Source of the DNA: Phytopythium helicoides
Lineage: Eukaryota > Oomycota > Peronosporomycetes > Pythiales > Pythiaceae
Direction of reading: 5' to 3'
Assembly (NCBI GenBank): GCA_024867545.1
Contig: JANFNE010000036.1
Location: 62,001-126,000 of the forward strand
DNA: 64,000 bases
The notes beneath the pieces are model-generated. The model was not told the origin of the DNA. It saw only the letters and a program-made list of their open reading frames with translations, and did no database searches. Shown in pieces: positions 1 to 10,209 of the stretch. Numbering within the stretch: position 1 is the stretch's first letter; every line of letters starts with the position of its first letter. The translations under genes and the position numbers were made by a program.

Positions 1-1558
1 CAGCGGAGTCACCGCTGCTCTTGCTAGCTACTGCGTTCTTAGACTTTGCCTTCCCCGTGAGCCACGGGCGGTACAGCCGCACCCGGACCCCGTCCACTAG
101 ATTCTCCTCGCCTGGCAGATACAGCACAAGCGTGTTGGCGTTCGAGAGCGTCGCCCACAGTTTCTGGTCGGTGCGCACAAGCTGCACGAGATGCATCGAT
201 TTAGTTGCGTCCCACTGGATGACGCGTGCGCGCTCCCACTCGTCTTGCTCCTTCACAAAGTACTCGACGATGGCCCCAACAGCGTCGTCTTGGGTCGGGA
301 ATGGCGGAAGTCCGATTACATCCTGGTCGAGGTCCGACACACGAGGCGGGAACTCTGGCGCGCGCACTCGTTGCATGGCTTGAGTGACTGCAGCCGGCGT
401 TGCTAGTGAGGACGTGTTGACTGCGCGCACATCTCGCGCTTTGACCTCGGCTCGACCAGCCTTCTTGGTCCTGATTGGCGGCGCAAATGATGCCGACAAC
501 CGACCAAAAAGTTTCTGCACCCGAGCAACGAACGGCGTCGACTCTAGAATGAACGCGTACTTGTCGACGCCTTGGTAGTCGCCGCCAATGCCTAGCATGT
601 CGTCCGCCAGCTCTTCATCGATCGAATACTCGCTCATGATCTCTTCAACGAGATCTTCGTCGCTAATCCAGCGTGTAGCTCCTGGAACGCGCGACAGCGG
701 CAAGTGTTTCTCGCAGAAAATGCCCATCGGGTTGGTCTCCGACCCGATCATGAGCCCCGCATCTGCCGCGCACTGCGGGTGCATCCCAACATTGCACGCT
801 TCATGCTCGCAAATGACGGACGCGCCGCCGCGCTTGCGGCATACGCCGCAAAGGTACCGGAAGCGTCCATTCTCGATATCGTCGAAGCCGTCGACCGGTT
901 CCATAGTGGGCACGTCGCGCATGACGAGCTCCGGGATAGCGAGAGCACAGAGCACGTGCACCCACTTCTGCTCGTTGTCTCCGCTGCCGCTCGTGGTCGT
1001 GAGCGGCTTGAGCGCGCCGCCAGTCTGCATGCACACGGCGCAGAGCAGCTCACGGCCCACAAGGCACGAGGGGCACCGCCACGGCCCGTCAGTCCCCTTC
1101 GCGCGGAGCAGCACGCCGAAGCACTCTTCGTGCACGCGCACTGGGCACGCGTCGTTGGCGCACGAGACCACGCGTCCGCTGGACCACAGCCCCTGACACA
1201 CGCAGCACTGCGGCTTGGGCGCCAGCACCGGCACGAAGCACGCGTCCACGTAGCTGCGCAGCGAGTGCAGCAGCTCATCACTAGCGTTATCCAGGTCCAG
1301 GGCGCACTCAAGCTGCAGCTGCACGTCCTCCTGCGCGTCCACCGGCGGCAGTCCGAACTCGTGCAGCTCGAGCTGCTGCCGCGCCGCATGCTCGCGCACG
1401 ATCAGCAGCGCGCCAGGCAGGTCTGGCGCCGCGAGCGCCGCCACGTCCACCGCCAGCTGTCGGCGCTCGTCCCACGACAGCGGCCGCGTCCTGTCAGCGT
1501 CGGCGCTGGGCGCGGGCGGCGCCTCCTCCTTGGCTCGCGCGCGGCGGTCGCGCGCCAT
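1..1558 (-). CDS. NET-PHD-extended PHD chromatin protein, 3' end outside window
   Basis: One uninterrupted minus-strand frame runs from the ATG at 1558-1556 off the left edge (519 codons seen). Residues about 26-105 resemble a NET (extra-terminal) domain, beginning PLSWDERRQL and ending in a LLHSLRSYV-type helix. Residues about 117-165 form a PHD finger (CCVCQG ... HEECFG ... WRCPSC). Residues about 168-290 form an extended PHD, with a CAVC knuckle, WVHVLCAL, a CGVC knuckle and a final CxxH-type pair. Residues about 430-490 (EWERARVIQWD) look Tudor-like. In known families NET binds chromatin regulators and PHD/ePHD modules read histone tails, so a nuclear reader role is likely. A catalytic domain such as SET or a bromodomain could lie beyond the edge. 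The gene is divergent from the kinase at 2099 across a 540-bp promoter. Confidence 0.8.
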   Translation of the reverse strand, partial: MARDRRARAKEEAPPAPSADADRTRPLSWDERRQLAVDVAALAAPDLPGALLIVREHAARQQLELHEFGLPPVDAQEDVQLQLECALDLDNASDELLHSLRSYVDACFVPVLAPKPQCCVCQGLWSSGRVVSCANDACPVRVHEECFGVLLRAKGTDGPWRCPSCLVGRELLCAVCMQTGGALKPLTTTSGSGDNEQKWVHVLCALAIPELVMRDVPTMEPVDGFDDIENGRFRYLCGVCRKRGGASVICEHEACNVGMHPQCAADAGLMIGSETNPMGIFCEKHLPLSRVPGATRWISDEDLVEEIMSEYSIDEELADDMLGIGGDYQGVDKYAFILESTPFVARVQKLFGRLSASFAPPIRTKKAGRAEVKARDVRAVNTSSLATPAAVTQAMQRVRAPEFPPRVSDLDQDVIGLPPFPTQDDAVGAIVEYFVKEQDEWERARVIQWDATKSMHLVQLVRTDQKLWATLSNANTLVLYLPGEENLVDGVRVRLYRPWLTGKAKSKNAVASKSSGDSA

Positions 1559-2098
1559 GTTTGGTCGGATGGAGGCGTCGGCAAGATTGGGATCCGCGAC
1601 CCAATATACAACTTTCACACTAATTTGGGATACCCTACCGCGACTGATTTGGGCGATGAGGACGGAGGAGGCCACTTGCTGTGGACCCCACCAAGGCACG
1701 CTCCGAATTCGACTACCTGGGAGCCATTCCCGCCGCTCTCTTGGCCTCACTATGCTGTTCCCCCCTTCCGTTTCGCCACTAGGTACCCTCGGAAGTTCAG
1801 ACAGGAAAACACCGCAAGGCGTGGCCGACCTGACCTCCTGCCCTCGCAGCTCGCGCCGCCGTCGGCCGTCGCGTGGTCGCCGCCTGCTCTCCCCTCTCTC
1901 TCTCTCTCTCACTCTCTCTCTCTCTCACTCTCTCTCACTCTCCCCGCCACCTCCGCTCGTCTTTCGGCGACTCAACGCGGAGCCTCTGAGCGTGGAAGGG
2001 CGGGACGACGCGACGACACGACACGCGCGCTGTGTGTACACCGGCAGGGCTTCTCCTTCCGACCGTCACTAGAAGAAGGCGCGCCTGAAGCGAACACC
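1559..2098. promoter_or_regulatory. Divergent promoter with CT microsatellite
   Basis: This 540-bp gap separates the start codons of the divergent PHD gene (-) and AGC kinase gene (+). A pyrimidine tract of CT repeats with interspersed TCACTC units covers about 1890-1945. The CACTCTC steps are initiator-like and lie 150-200 bp upstream of the kinase ATG. No separate gene is seen. A long frame that crosses this gap from 704 into the kinase is antisense read-through of the PHD gene. Confidence 0.5.
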
Positions 2099-3238
2099 AT
2101 GAGCTCGCCCGAGGAAGACCTGAGCAACGACCGCCTGGCGCAGGAGCTGGACGCGCTCGTGGACAGCACCAACTTTGGCGACAAGATTGGCCTCGAGGAC
2201 TTCACGCTCATCCGCGTCATCGGCAAGGGCTCCTTCGGCAAGGTCACGCTCGTGCGCAAGAAGAACAACAGCAAGGTCTTCGCCATGAAGATCCTCACCA
2301 AGTCCCACCTGCTCAAGCGCAAGCAGGTCGAGCACACCAAGACGGAGCGCCGCGTGCTCAGCGTCGCCAGCCACCCCTTCATCGTCGCGCTGCACTACGC
2401 CTTCCAGACCGAGGCCAAGCTATACTTTGTGCTCGACTACTGCCCCGGCGGAGAGCTATTCTTCCACCTCTCGCGTATGGGCCGCTTCGACGAGCGCATG
2501 TCGCGCTTCTACGCCGCTGAGCTCGTTGTCGCACTCGAGCACCTGCACTCGCTCGGTGTCGTCTACCGCGACCTCAAGCCCGAGAACATTCTGCTCGACG
2601 AGATGGGACACATCAAGCTCGCCGACTTTGGGCTCGCCAAGGAGCAGGTCACCGAGGTCGACAGCGGCGCCACCTCGCTGTGCGGTACGCCCGAGTACCT
2701 CGCGCCAGAGGTGCTGGCGCGCAAGGGCCACGGCACCGCTGTCGACTGGTGGGGGCTTGGCATGGTGCTGTACGAGATGCTTACCGGCCTGCCGCCATGG
2801 TACACGCGCAACCGCCAGGAGCTGTTCGCGCGTATCCGCGAGGCTCCACTGGAGCTGCCAAAGTACCTTAGCCGCGACGCCTGCTCGCTCATCTCACTGC
2901 TGCTGCATCGCGAGCCTGAGAAACGTCTCGGTAGTCGAGGCGCGGCCGAGGTCAAGACGCACCCGTTTTTCAAGGACGTCGACTGGGATGGACTGCTGTG
3001 GGCCGAGCCGCCGTTCAAGCCGTCGGACCCGCAGTCCAAGGAGGAGGGCGACACGTCCAACTTTGATCGCGAGTTCACGGAGATGCCTGTGACAGGAACG
3101 CCGCTGAGCAGGTCGAGCACGGGGTCCCAGCTCCCGCGCAGCATGTTCACGGGCTTCACGTACGAGGCGCCGACCATGTCATACGGCTCGAACACGTCGC
3201 AGTCCAAGGTGGATGTGGCGTCGACGCCATATATTTAG
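2099..3238 (+). CDS. AGC-family protein kinase, AKT/S6K/SGK-like, no PH domain
   Basis: Single exon, 379 aa from the ATG at 2099. A short N-terminal helix is followed by a complete kinase domain from about residue 34: glycine loop GKGSFGKV, VAIK lysine in FAMK (K64), HRD-equivalent YRDLKPEN, DFG (ADFGLAKE), activation-segment TSLCGTPEY and APE in LAPEV. The C-terminal AGC tail ends in a hydrophobic motif FTGFTY (residues 350-355), the site phosphorylated by TORC2-type kinases in this family. The SLCGTPEY threonine would be the PDK1 target. A PH domain is absent, so it is closer in layout to SGK/S6K than to metazoan AKT. Several unrelated AGC subfamilies share these motifs, so the exact subfamily is open. 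A PTEN homologue lies at 35-36.5 kb in the same window. Confidence 0.92.
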   Translation: MSSPEEDLSNDRLAQELDALVDSTNFGDKIGLEDFTLIRVIGKGSFGKVTLVRKKNNSKVFAMKILTKSHLLKRKQVEHTKTERRVLSVASHPFIVALHYAFQTEAKLYFVLDYCPGGELFFHLSRMGRFDERMSRFYAAELVVALEHLHSLGVVYRDLKPENILLDEMGHIKLADFGLAKEQVTEVDSGATSLCGTPEYLAPEVLARKGHGTAVDWWGLGMVLYEMLTGLPPWYTRNRQELFARIREAPLELPKYLSRDACSLISLLLHREPEKRLGSRGAAEVKTHPFFKDVDWDGLLWAEPPFKPSDPQSKEEGDTSNFDREFTEMPVTGTPLSRSSTGSQLPRSMFTGFTYEAPTMSYGSNTSQSKVDVASTPYI

Positions 3239-3532
3239 TTGTCAACTCGGTCGGTCAGTCAGTCAGTTAGTAGACCAACCCGCGGGCTACTCCGCCTTTA
3301 ACATCTTGCATTTCCCTTCATGTGCTGCCTCGCGTTGGATCGTTGGTGTCGAGTTCGAGAGATTGCACGACTGTGGTGGCTTCAACGCACCTCTATGTTC
3401 CGAATCAAATAATCAACTTTTTCAATTCACTTACATATCACAAGTATATTGAAAATACACTATTCAAACTGGAACAACCGCGTCATTGACAACCACCATC
3501 CAACCACTTCATCAGCACCAGCTCTCGACCTC

Positions 3533-4969
3533 ATGGCGGCTGTCCCCGAAGCTCCAGCGTTCGAGGCCTGCGGCGTGCGCGTGGCCTCCGATGCTGCCAA
3601 GGGCCGCGTGGTGCTAAGCGAGCGCGCGTTCGCGCCTGGCGCCGTCATCTTCCGCGAGCGCGCGTTCGTGTTCGCGCCGTGGTCCACCGAGCTGTGCGGC
3701 GGCTGCGAGGAGCCGCGCGACGCCGCGTGCCACTGCCAGCGCACGGGCCAGCCGCGGGATATGTACGCACCGCGGCTGCAGAGCAACATTGGCAGGCGTA
3801 ACGTCATTGTGGGCCTCATGGCTGCAGTGGATGGCATCGACGAGGTCGACCGCGCGCGCTGCTTGCTCAAGTGCCTCGCGCTGCTGCACAAGGATCCGCG
3901 CGCGCTCGACCACGTGCTGTCGCTCTCGTGCTCTCCGTCGGGATATGAGCGCGCGGTGCAAGCTGTGCAGCAGCTGCGGAGGCAGGCGGCCGAAGTCTTT
4001 CCCGACGCCTCGATCGGCTTCTCGGACGAGCAGGTGGCTCGGCTGCTCGGCGTGCTCAACACCAACTCGCACGAGCTCGAGCACCTTGGAGGATCGGGAC
4101 TGTTCCTGAACGCGTGCCGCATGGAGCACAGCTGCGCACCCAACTGCAGCTTCACGACGCTCGGCGACACGTTGTGGATGACGGCCATCCGTGCCATCGC
4201 ACCGGGCGAGTCGCTGTCCATTGACTATGGCAACTTCTTCTACCGCCCCACGCCAGAGCGCCGCGAGTCGCTGCGTGACTCGTACGGCTTTGACTGCCTT
4301 TGCGTTGCCTGCGTGGCGCAGCCTGACGTCTGCCACGCGTTCCGATGCCAGAACAAAGCTGCGTGCGCCGCTGGGATCGTGTACCCGTTCCCGATCCAGT
4401 CATCGCTGCCTGAGCTCCAGTTCGAGTTCAGGTGTGCCGACTGCGGTCGCGTGGCGAGCGCTCAGGAGCGCGCTGCCATGGAGAACGAGGAGCAGACGCT
4501 GATGGACGACGGCTTCCCCGAGACGCTGGCTCAGGTGGACGCCGTGGTCTCTCGGGGACTGCTGCATGAGCGTCACTACCTGCTGTTCTGGGCCCTCGAC
4601 GCCATGGGCTGCGAGCTGCTCGAGCACGTGCAGCTGCAGCAGCACCGTCGCACCGAGATCGCGCAGATCTGGACGCGCATCATCGCCTTCATGAACGCGG
4701 TCGTGCCAGGCGCGCACCATGAGAAGACCATCTACTACGACAACCTCGCGCAGGCGCACGTGGTGCTGGGGGACCTGGACGGCGCCAAGCAGGCGTACGC
4801 CGCGGCCTGGCAGGTGTCCTGCGTCGTTAGCGGCAGCGACTGCGAGCCCACACAGAAGCTCAAGGCGCTCATGGAGAGCCCGCCGCGCTCCGTCGACGAG
4901 CTGCGGCGCGTCTACGAGGCGGACGAGCGGCGCCGTCGCCCCCGCCCCGACGACGACATGGAGGATTGA
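3533..4969 (+). CDS. SMYD-like SET-domain protein
   Basis: 478 aa from the ATG at 3533; the same frame runs further upstream but has no ATG. It has an N-terminal split-SET start (DAAKGRVVLSERAFAPG), then a cysteine cluster (CGGCEEPRDAACHC) where SMYD proteins carry MYND. That cluster is too short for a normal MYND finger. The catalytic SET core is clear: NACRMEHSCAPNCSF supplies the NH-type SAM/lysine pocket, and SIDYGNFFY the active-site tyrosine region. It is followed by a post-SET zinc site (FDCLCVAC) and a C-terminal helical TPR-like region (YYDNLAQAHVVLGDLDGA), as in SMYD proteins. Expected activity is lysine methylation of histone or other proteins; the substrate cannot be told from sequence. 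It lies 294 bp downstream of the kinase on the same strand. Confidence 0.85.
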   Translation: MAAVPEAPAFEACGVRVASDAAKGRVVLSERAFAPGAVIFRERAFVFAPWSTELCGGCEEPRDAACHCQRTGQPRDMYAPRLQSNIGRRNVIVGLMAAVDGIDEVDRARCLLKCLALLHKDPRALDHVLSLSCSPSGYERAVQAVQQLRRQAAEVFPDASIGFSDEQVARLLGVLNTNSHELEHLGGSGLFLNACRMEHSCAPNCSFTTLGDTLWMTAIRAIAPGESLSIDYGNFFYRPTPERRESLRDSYGFDCLCVACVAQPDVCHAFRCQNKAACAAGIVYPFPIQSSLPELQFEFRCADCGRVASAQERAAMENEEQTLMDDGFPETLAQVDAVVSRGLLHERHYLLFWALDAMGCELLEHVQLQQHRRTEIAQIWTRIIAFMNAVVPGAHHEKTIYYDNLAQAHVVLGDLDGAKQAYAAAWQVSCVVSGSDCEPTQKLKALMESPPRSVDELRRVYEADERRRRPRPDDDMED

Positions 4970-5276
4970 TGCAGATGCTATTGCTTGAATATGATTGGCT
5001 GTTCATGAGTTCCAAATCACGATTTTGGACCAAAAGGATGATTTTGAAACACACGATTACACAGGTTTCCCCAGCGCCACAGCCGCCAGTCTGCCAGCGC
5101 CAGAAGCGCGCCGAGTGTCGAGCGCCGGCGGGAGTTGCGGCCGTTGGACGCGCTGTGAGGCCCCAGCCCGCCATCTGCGTGGACCAGAGACTCCGGACGT
5201 GTACGAGGACCATGCGAGGTGCGTGCGCGCGCTTCTCCGCGCTTCTAGGCGTCAAAACTGACCGAGATCCGCGTGA
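4970..5276. other. Intergenic gap before E(z)
   Basis: This 307-bp stretch lies between the stop of the SET gene and the first ATG of the E(z) model. It is AT-rich to about 5060 and GC-rich after. It presumably holds the 3' UTR of the first gene and the promoter of the second. No convincing reading frame or RNA gene is seen. Confidence 0.4.
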
Positions 5277-8200
5277 ATGGCAGAGGACAGCGACGGCGTC
5301 ATCTGCCTGGATGACAGCGAGAGCGAGAACGAGAGCAGCGATGAGCCGCAGTACAAGCAGCCCCAGCGCCGCAATGGTGGCGTGAAGTCAGCCCCGACGC
5401 GCCAGTTCGCGCCCAGAGCGCGGCAGTCAGCGATCCAGGCGAGCGCAGTCACGGCGGCGATTGTGGACGTGGCCAACGAGAGCAGCGAGAGCGATATGAG
5501 CGACGATGAGAGCGATCATGAGGCCGTGCAATACGCTGCCAAGCCGCGTGGTAGGACCAAGGCGAGCGCCAAAAAGAGTCGGTCAGCGGCGCGCAAACAG
5601 CCACTAACGCCAAGGAGCAGCGCCAAAATGTCCTATGCCGAGTACTCCAAGAAGCGTGGGCTAGCGCATTCTGCGCCTCGCGAAGAAAACGACGATGAGT
5701 CGAGTAGCAGCGAGCGAGAAAGACCGAGAAAAAGGAAACGCGGTAGAGCCCGCCCACTTGAGGAATCGGACGAGGATAGCGAAAGAGAGTCCAAGCGCGC
5801 CGGAAGCTTCAATTCGAGCGACAGCAACGATGAGATTGAGCCCCGGCGTTCGCTTGGAAAACCCTCGTATCGACCAAGCAGTGAACCTTCACGATCAAGA
5901 GCGCAAACAACTCCGCCGACATCTCGAAGCACAACAACACATTCACAAGCGAACACCAAGCAACACCCGAAGCCTAAACAGCCTCAACACAAGAAAGCAG
6001 CGACTCCAAATCATACATCAGTGTCGACTGCTTTCACAAGTTTGGCCCTCCGACAATCTGAGCAATTCAGTGAAGTGGTATCCTTTAGCGAGCTCCAAGC
6101 TCAGCAACGTGCACTCGCGCGGTTCCATGCGCAAAAGAAGCGAGCTGAGGCTGCACTTGCCGCGACTTCATCAAGCTCGGCACGGAAAGGCGAACCATCT
6201 TTTGCCCGAAAGGCTTCAACGTCAGCAGCGGGTCCAACCTCACACAATCGAAGTAACAATATGTCTAGCAGCGTAACGCATGTAAACGGGACCAAGCGAG
6301 CAAAGCCCCGTACAAAGATTGCTGCAAAGAAAGCTCCGGTTGCCCCATCCGCAGAACTCGTGGTTAGAGCATCCTCAATGAGGTCTGCGCCGTCATCTGG
6401 AGCACAAAGTTCCCACTCCACGGGTAAAGCCGAAACTCCCGCGGGTATACCTTCTATACCCGGCAGGGAAAACAAGCACGTCGCACCAGTTGTACACTCT
6501 ACATCTTGGCGTGGCGTTTACTTTACACATGCACCGCCAAATCTATTGACAGAAGTGAAGACGATTCCATACTCTCCAGGTTCGTGTCAAACTACTGGAG
6601 ACAGTTCATTGCGCTGATACTTATTGGTTTGTGCTGACTGCAGCATTAGATCTACCATTGAGCGCGTATGACGAGACAGGAACGTTGGCCGAGAAAATTG
6701 CAATTGTGGAAGAAGTTTCAATCGATTCCTCCACTGAAGATTCACATGTGCGTGCGCTGTTGGATCTGGAAACTTTATTGTTTGTTTGTTTCGCTGCAGA
6801 ATTCATTCCTGACACTGCTTTCTAACACTGGAAACTGAAGCCGAGTGAAACTGCATCGAAAGTAAGAGTAACCTTGGAATCGGAGAGGGCGCTGATCGAG
6901 AAATGCCACTTGCGACGCGTGCGCGATATCATCAAAACCACGCGGATGCAAGTTGGCACGTACCTGCGTGCCATTCGCACCGCCCATCACGACCCTAATG
7001 AGCCTCTCCGGCGGTGGGATTTGGCATGTACGTTATTCACCTCTAGTTTGACCATAACATTGACTTACCTCACCTCTCGAATATTGCAGATCATCACCAG
7101 CCGCTTGGACTAGCCCCCATTGAACGAGCAACTGCACGACAAATGCTGGAGAAGTCATCGCCTCCAGAGAAGGCCACTGACCTTGATGGGACGATCTGCT
7201 ACTATATTCAAATTGGCGAAGCTCAACAAAACCCGTTACCTCCTGCCGCTAGTGTCGGTGTCTCGCCGTCGACACAATTGCTTACGGAGATACCAATCTA
7301 CCCAGAAACCGTGATTCACTTGGCTGACAGCCAGACACCACTTCGACGTGCAAGCGCTTACATCGGCGTGATCAAGAGTGTCTTTATCGAGGACGACCCA
7401 GTGCTTCGGTATGTTCCGTACTTCGGCGAGCACGCTCAAATGTCTATCGACCCGAACCGGTACTCTGCAACTACTCTTGATAAGCAGAAACGCATCACGG
7501 TTCTTGGTGGTGATGCAGCTTCATCGGAGCTCAAGTTCATTGAGCCCAGCGCGCGTGATCTTGAAGTCACCGAGTATCTACTCCGCGCGATCGTTCGTCA
7601 GTGCGGCCGCTCTGATCAAGTTTTCGATGCTTTGTGCTCTGTGACAGCTGCAGCTACATCGACACTAACTCCTGAACAAGAAAAAGATGCAGCTGAGCCT
7701 GTTCGATCATCGCTTGCATCATTCCGATTTGTCCAGCCCAAGCAAGATTATAATGATATTGTCGAGTGGCTTGGGACCACTCGCCGGGCAAGGGAACGAC
7801 AGAAAGAAATTCAAAAAATTGTTCGCCTGCGCGAGGAAGGAGCGAAAAGCGAGCCAAGCTCGGTATTCCTCGCCGAGTTCGCTCGGGAATGCTGGTATTT
7901 AAAGTCCACAAGCGATGCAGACTCGCTGTCCCTGCGCCTAGAGCCACCGGTGACTAACTTGGCTTCGAACTACGTCGAATTTCCACAGACCTCAGGAATT
8001 CGCGATTCTCGCGACTACGACTACGTCAAGGAATGGTACCGTGACTTGTTCTGTCGCCGCTGCTACTCGTACGACTGCGAGGAGCACGGGATCATTCAGC
8101 CTGGTCCGTGTCATCGTGTCGATCCTATACTTCCCGCAACTGAACGATTTGGTATCAATCCAACGCAAAGACCTGAAGCCACCAAGGTCGATGATGAGAA

Positions 8201-9791
8201 ATCAAGTAAGGCAGAGGTGATTGAGCTTGATGGATCAGTCAGTGAGTCGGAAGAAGAGGAATCTATCCAGCAAAACGAGGAAAAACAAGATGAACAGAAA
8301 GACGATGGATTGGACGATGATGAAGATGATGACGAGCAGATGCATCGACGGCGTTCGGTGCGTTCCCAGACGCGGATTAGTTCTATGGCTACTGCGAGCC
8401 TGCGGGTACAAGAAGAAATGGTCGAGCGCGAACGGCGGCGCCACCAGAGTGAAGTTCGTCGTCGCTTGAAACAGCTACTCCGTTCCGATGACGACAGCGA
8501 ATACGTTGATGGATCCTTGTTTCCAGTAATCAAGGCTCAGCTAGATCGGCTGCAATCCGGCGCAGCAGAAACTCCGTGCAGTACGTCGTGCTGGAAATCG
8601 TCAAATGAGCCTGAGAATAACGATCAAGTCACATTGTCAGCCGTGGATGAGATGCTTCTGAGGAAACTATCAAGCTCCCTGAAGACTCACGCTCAGAGTG
8701 CTGCGTGCTTGTTAGCAGCTCTTGTGAAACGACCAAGCCTATCGTGCCAACTCGTCGCAAAGTTCCTGAAAAATGTGGCTCGGCAACGGACGCAGCCTGC
8801 GGAAGTTGATGCAAACATCAGTGCGGAGAGCGAAGGTCGTGATCAGCGCCGGCGTAATAAGCACGACAAGCGCCGCCGATCGTCATCACTAGGGGCAAGT
8901 ACTAATGGCAACCGGTATGGGAAACGAGCATCGACTGCTGCGTCAAATGCCAACGCACTCAATCGTGGCAAGGAGCATCGCTATATTCCGTGCACTCACC
9001 CAGGGCCTTGTGTCGCTGGTGATAACGACGAGGATGGTTGCAGCTGCATATCCCGCGACCATAAATGTGGCCGGGCGTGCTCCTGCCCGCGTGAATGTCC
9101 GCATCGCAGCCAAGGATGTAAGTGTGCGCCAGGCACCTGTCGCTCCAAATCCTGTCCGTGCTATTCCAACGGCCGAGAGTGCGACCCAGACTATTGTTTT
9201 TCTTGTGGGGCCAGTGCTGCTGCAGTGCTGGCATTCAGGCCGTCAGGACAGTCCCCTTCCGATTTGCTTCCTGAACTGTGCGGAAATATTAGTATGCTCC
9301 GCGGTCGGATGCAGAAGAAAGTCGGGGTTGCTTTTTCGGCTACGCACGGATGGGGAGCCTTTGCGCTCGAGCCCATCCGCAAGGGAGATTTTGTGTATGA
9401 GTACGTGGGTGGCGTCGTATCCGATGACGAGGCGGAGCGACGCGGTAGTATTTACGAAATGCTTGCGGTGAGCTATCTTTTCGACGTCAATGCCGAGCAG
9501 GTCGTGGACGCCATGCGTCAGGGCAACAAAATCAAGTTTGCAAACCACCGCGCTTCCAGTGACAATGCCAATTGTGAAACCAAAATCTCGATTGTCAATG
9601 GGGAGCACCGGATTGCTTTGTACGCGCGCCAGGACATTGAGCTCGGTGAAGAGCTCTTCTTCGACTACGGCTACACACACGATTCGGCCCCTGCGTGGAG
9701 TCAGCGTGATATACATCACCCGCACCGCTGGGGCGAAAATGATGATGAAGCCGAAGACGAGGACCTTGATGAAGATTGGCGGTGCGTATAG
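5277..9791 (+). CDS. EZH: Enhancer-of-zeste type histone H3K27 methyltransferase (PRC2 catalytic subunit)
   Basis: Proposed exons are 5277-6579, 6644-6747, 6841-7027 and 7090-9791; all junction phases agree, giving 1431 aa. Introns are 64, 93 and 62 bp, the second with CTAAC near its 3' end. Exon 1 is a 430-residue, low-complexity, acidic/basic and serine-rich extension with no domain seen. Exons 3-4 begin the E(z)-like part (LRRVRDIIKT; later ETVIHL and VLRYVPYFGEH, like VLHNIPYMGDE in animal EZH). A pre-SET CXC domain rich in cysteine starts near residue 1165 (CTHPGPC ... CSCPRECPHRSQGCKC). A SET domain follows at about 1284-1390 (HGWGAF, EYVGGVVSDDEAERRG, FANH, GEELFFDYGY). Function expected: methylation of H3K27 within PRC2. 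Exon 1 could be a separate upstream gene, although the splice phases favour one gene. The SET asparagine-histidine loop is unusual (see findings). Confidence 0.85.
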
Positions 9792-10206
9792 AAACCTGTT
9801 CTTTTGATATATTGCAAACTGTCTTACTCCTAGTTGGTGAATGCAGCCGCGAACTTGGTATCCGCTTGGAATAGGCGTCAACGGCAAAGTGCGTTGCAAG
9901 TAGTATGCGTAAAGGAGAAATTGCTATCTACCCCTGGGAGCTGAGCCACGGCAACATGACCTTGTGCCACGTAGTGTTGGTGTGGCTATTATCCGCTAGA
10001 CGTGAGCGCGTATTGTCACTGGAGTAATGCGTCTTGCTAGCACTCGCCTTCGGCTCGCGGGTATGGCCGTGGTAAGCCCGGCATCCTACGATAAAAGACG
10101 ATGACTGGGAATGGAACCCAGTGAAAATGCAACAATGCCTGAGTATACAGTGCTATCTGCAGGCAACGCTGAGCGCACCTGCAGACACTTTGTGGCCCCT
10201 GATGTG
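9792..10206. other. Gap between convergent E(z) and Fanzor genes
   Basis: This 415-bp stretch is 3' of both genes. No protein gene is seen. On the minus strand it begins directly after the Fanzor stop and contains several hairpins at 9944-9987, 10058-10080, 10104-10122 and 10150-10188. The separate ncRNA entry treats these. Confidence 0.4.
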
Positions 10207-10209
10207 TTA
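9940..10209 (-). ncRNA. Candidate Fanzor guide RNA (fRNA) region
   Basis: Seen: immediately 3' of the Fanzor stop codon the minus strand can form successive stems. TCTGCAGG pairs with CCTGCAGA (8 bp, with a further GTG/CAC step past a bulge, 10150-10188). ACTGGG pairs with CCCAGT (7-nt loop, 10104-10122). CGGG pairs with CCCG (10058-10080). AGCCAC pairs with GTGGCT enclosing a smaller stem (9944-9987). Known: Fanzor and TnpB guide RNAs are made from the 3' end of the nuclease gene and its flank. Inference: this is where the guide RNA should lie. The element boundary and guide segment cannot be fixed because no terminal repeats were found. Confidence 0.35.

Noticed and set aside
1890..1945. 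CT microsatellite as a special element
   Set aside because: Simple pyrimidine tracts are common in promoters; nothing beyond low complexity is seen.
704..2098. Long plus-strand frame that extends the AGC kinase upstream by about 465 codons
   Set aside because: It runs antisense to the clear NET-PHD-ePHD coding frame and through the CT-repeat promoter; its composition is not protein-like.
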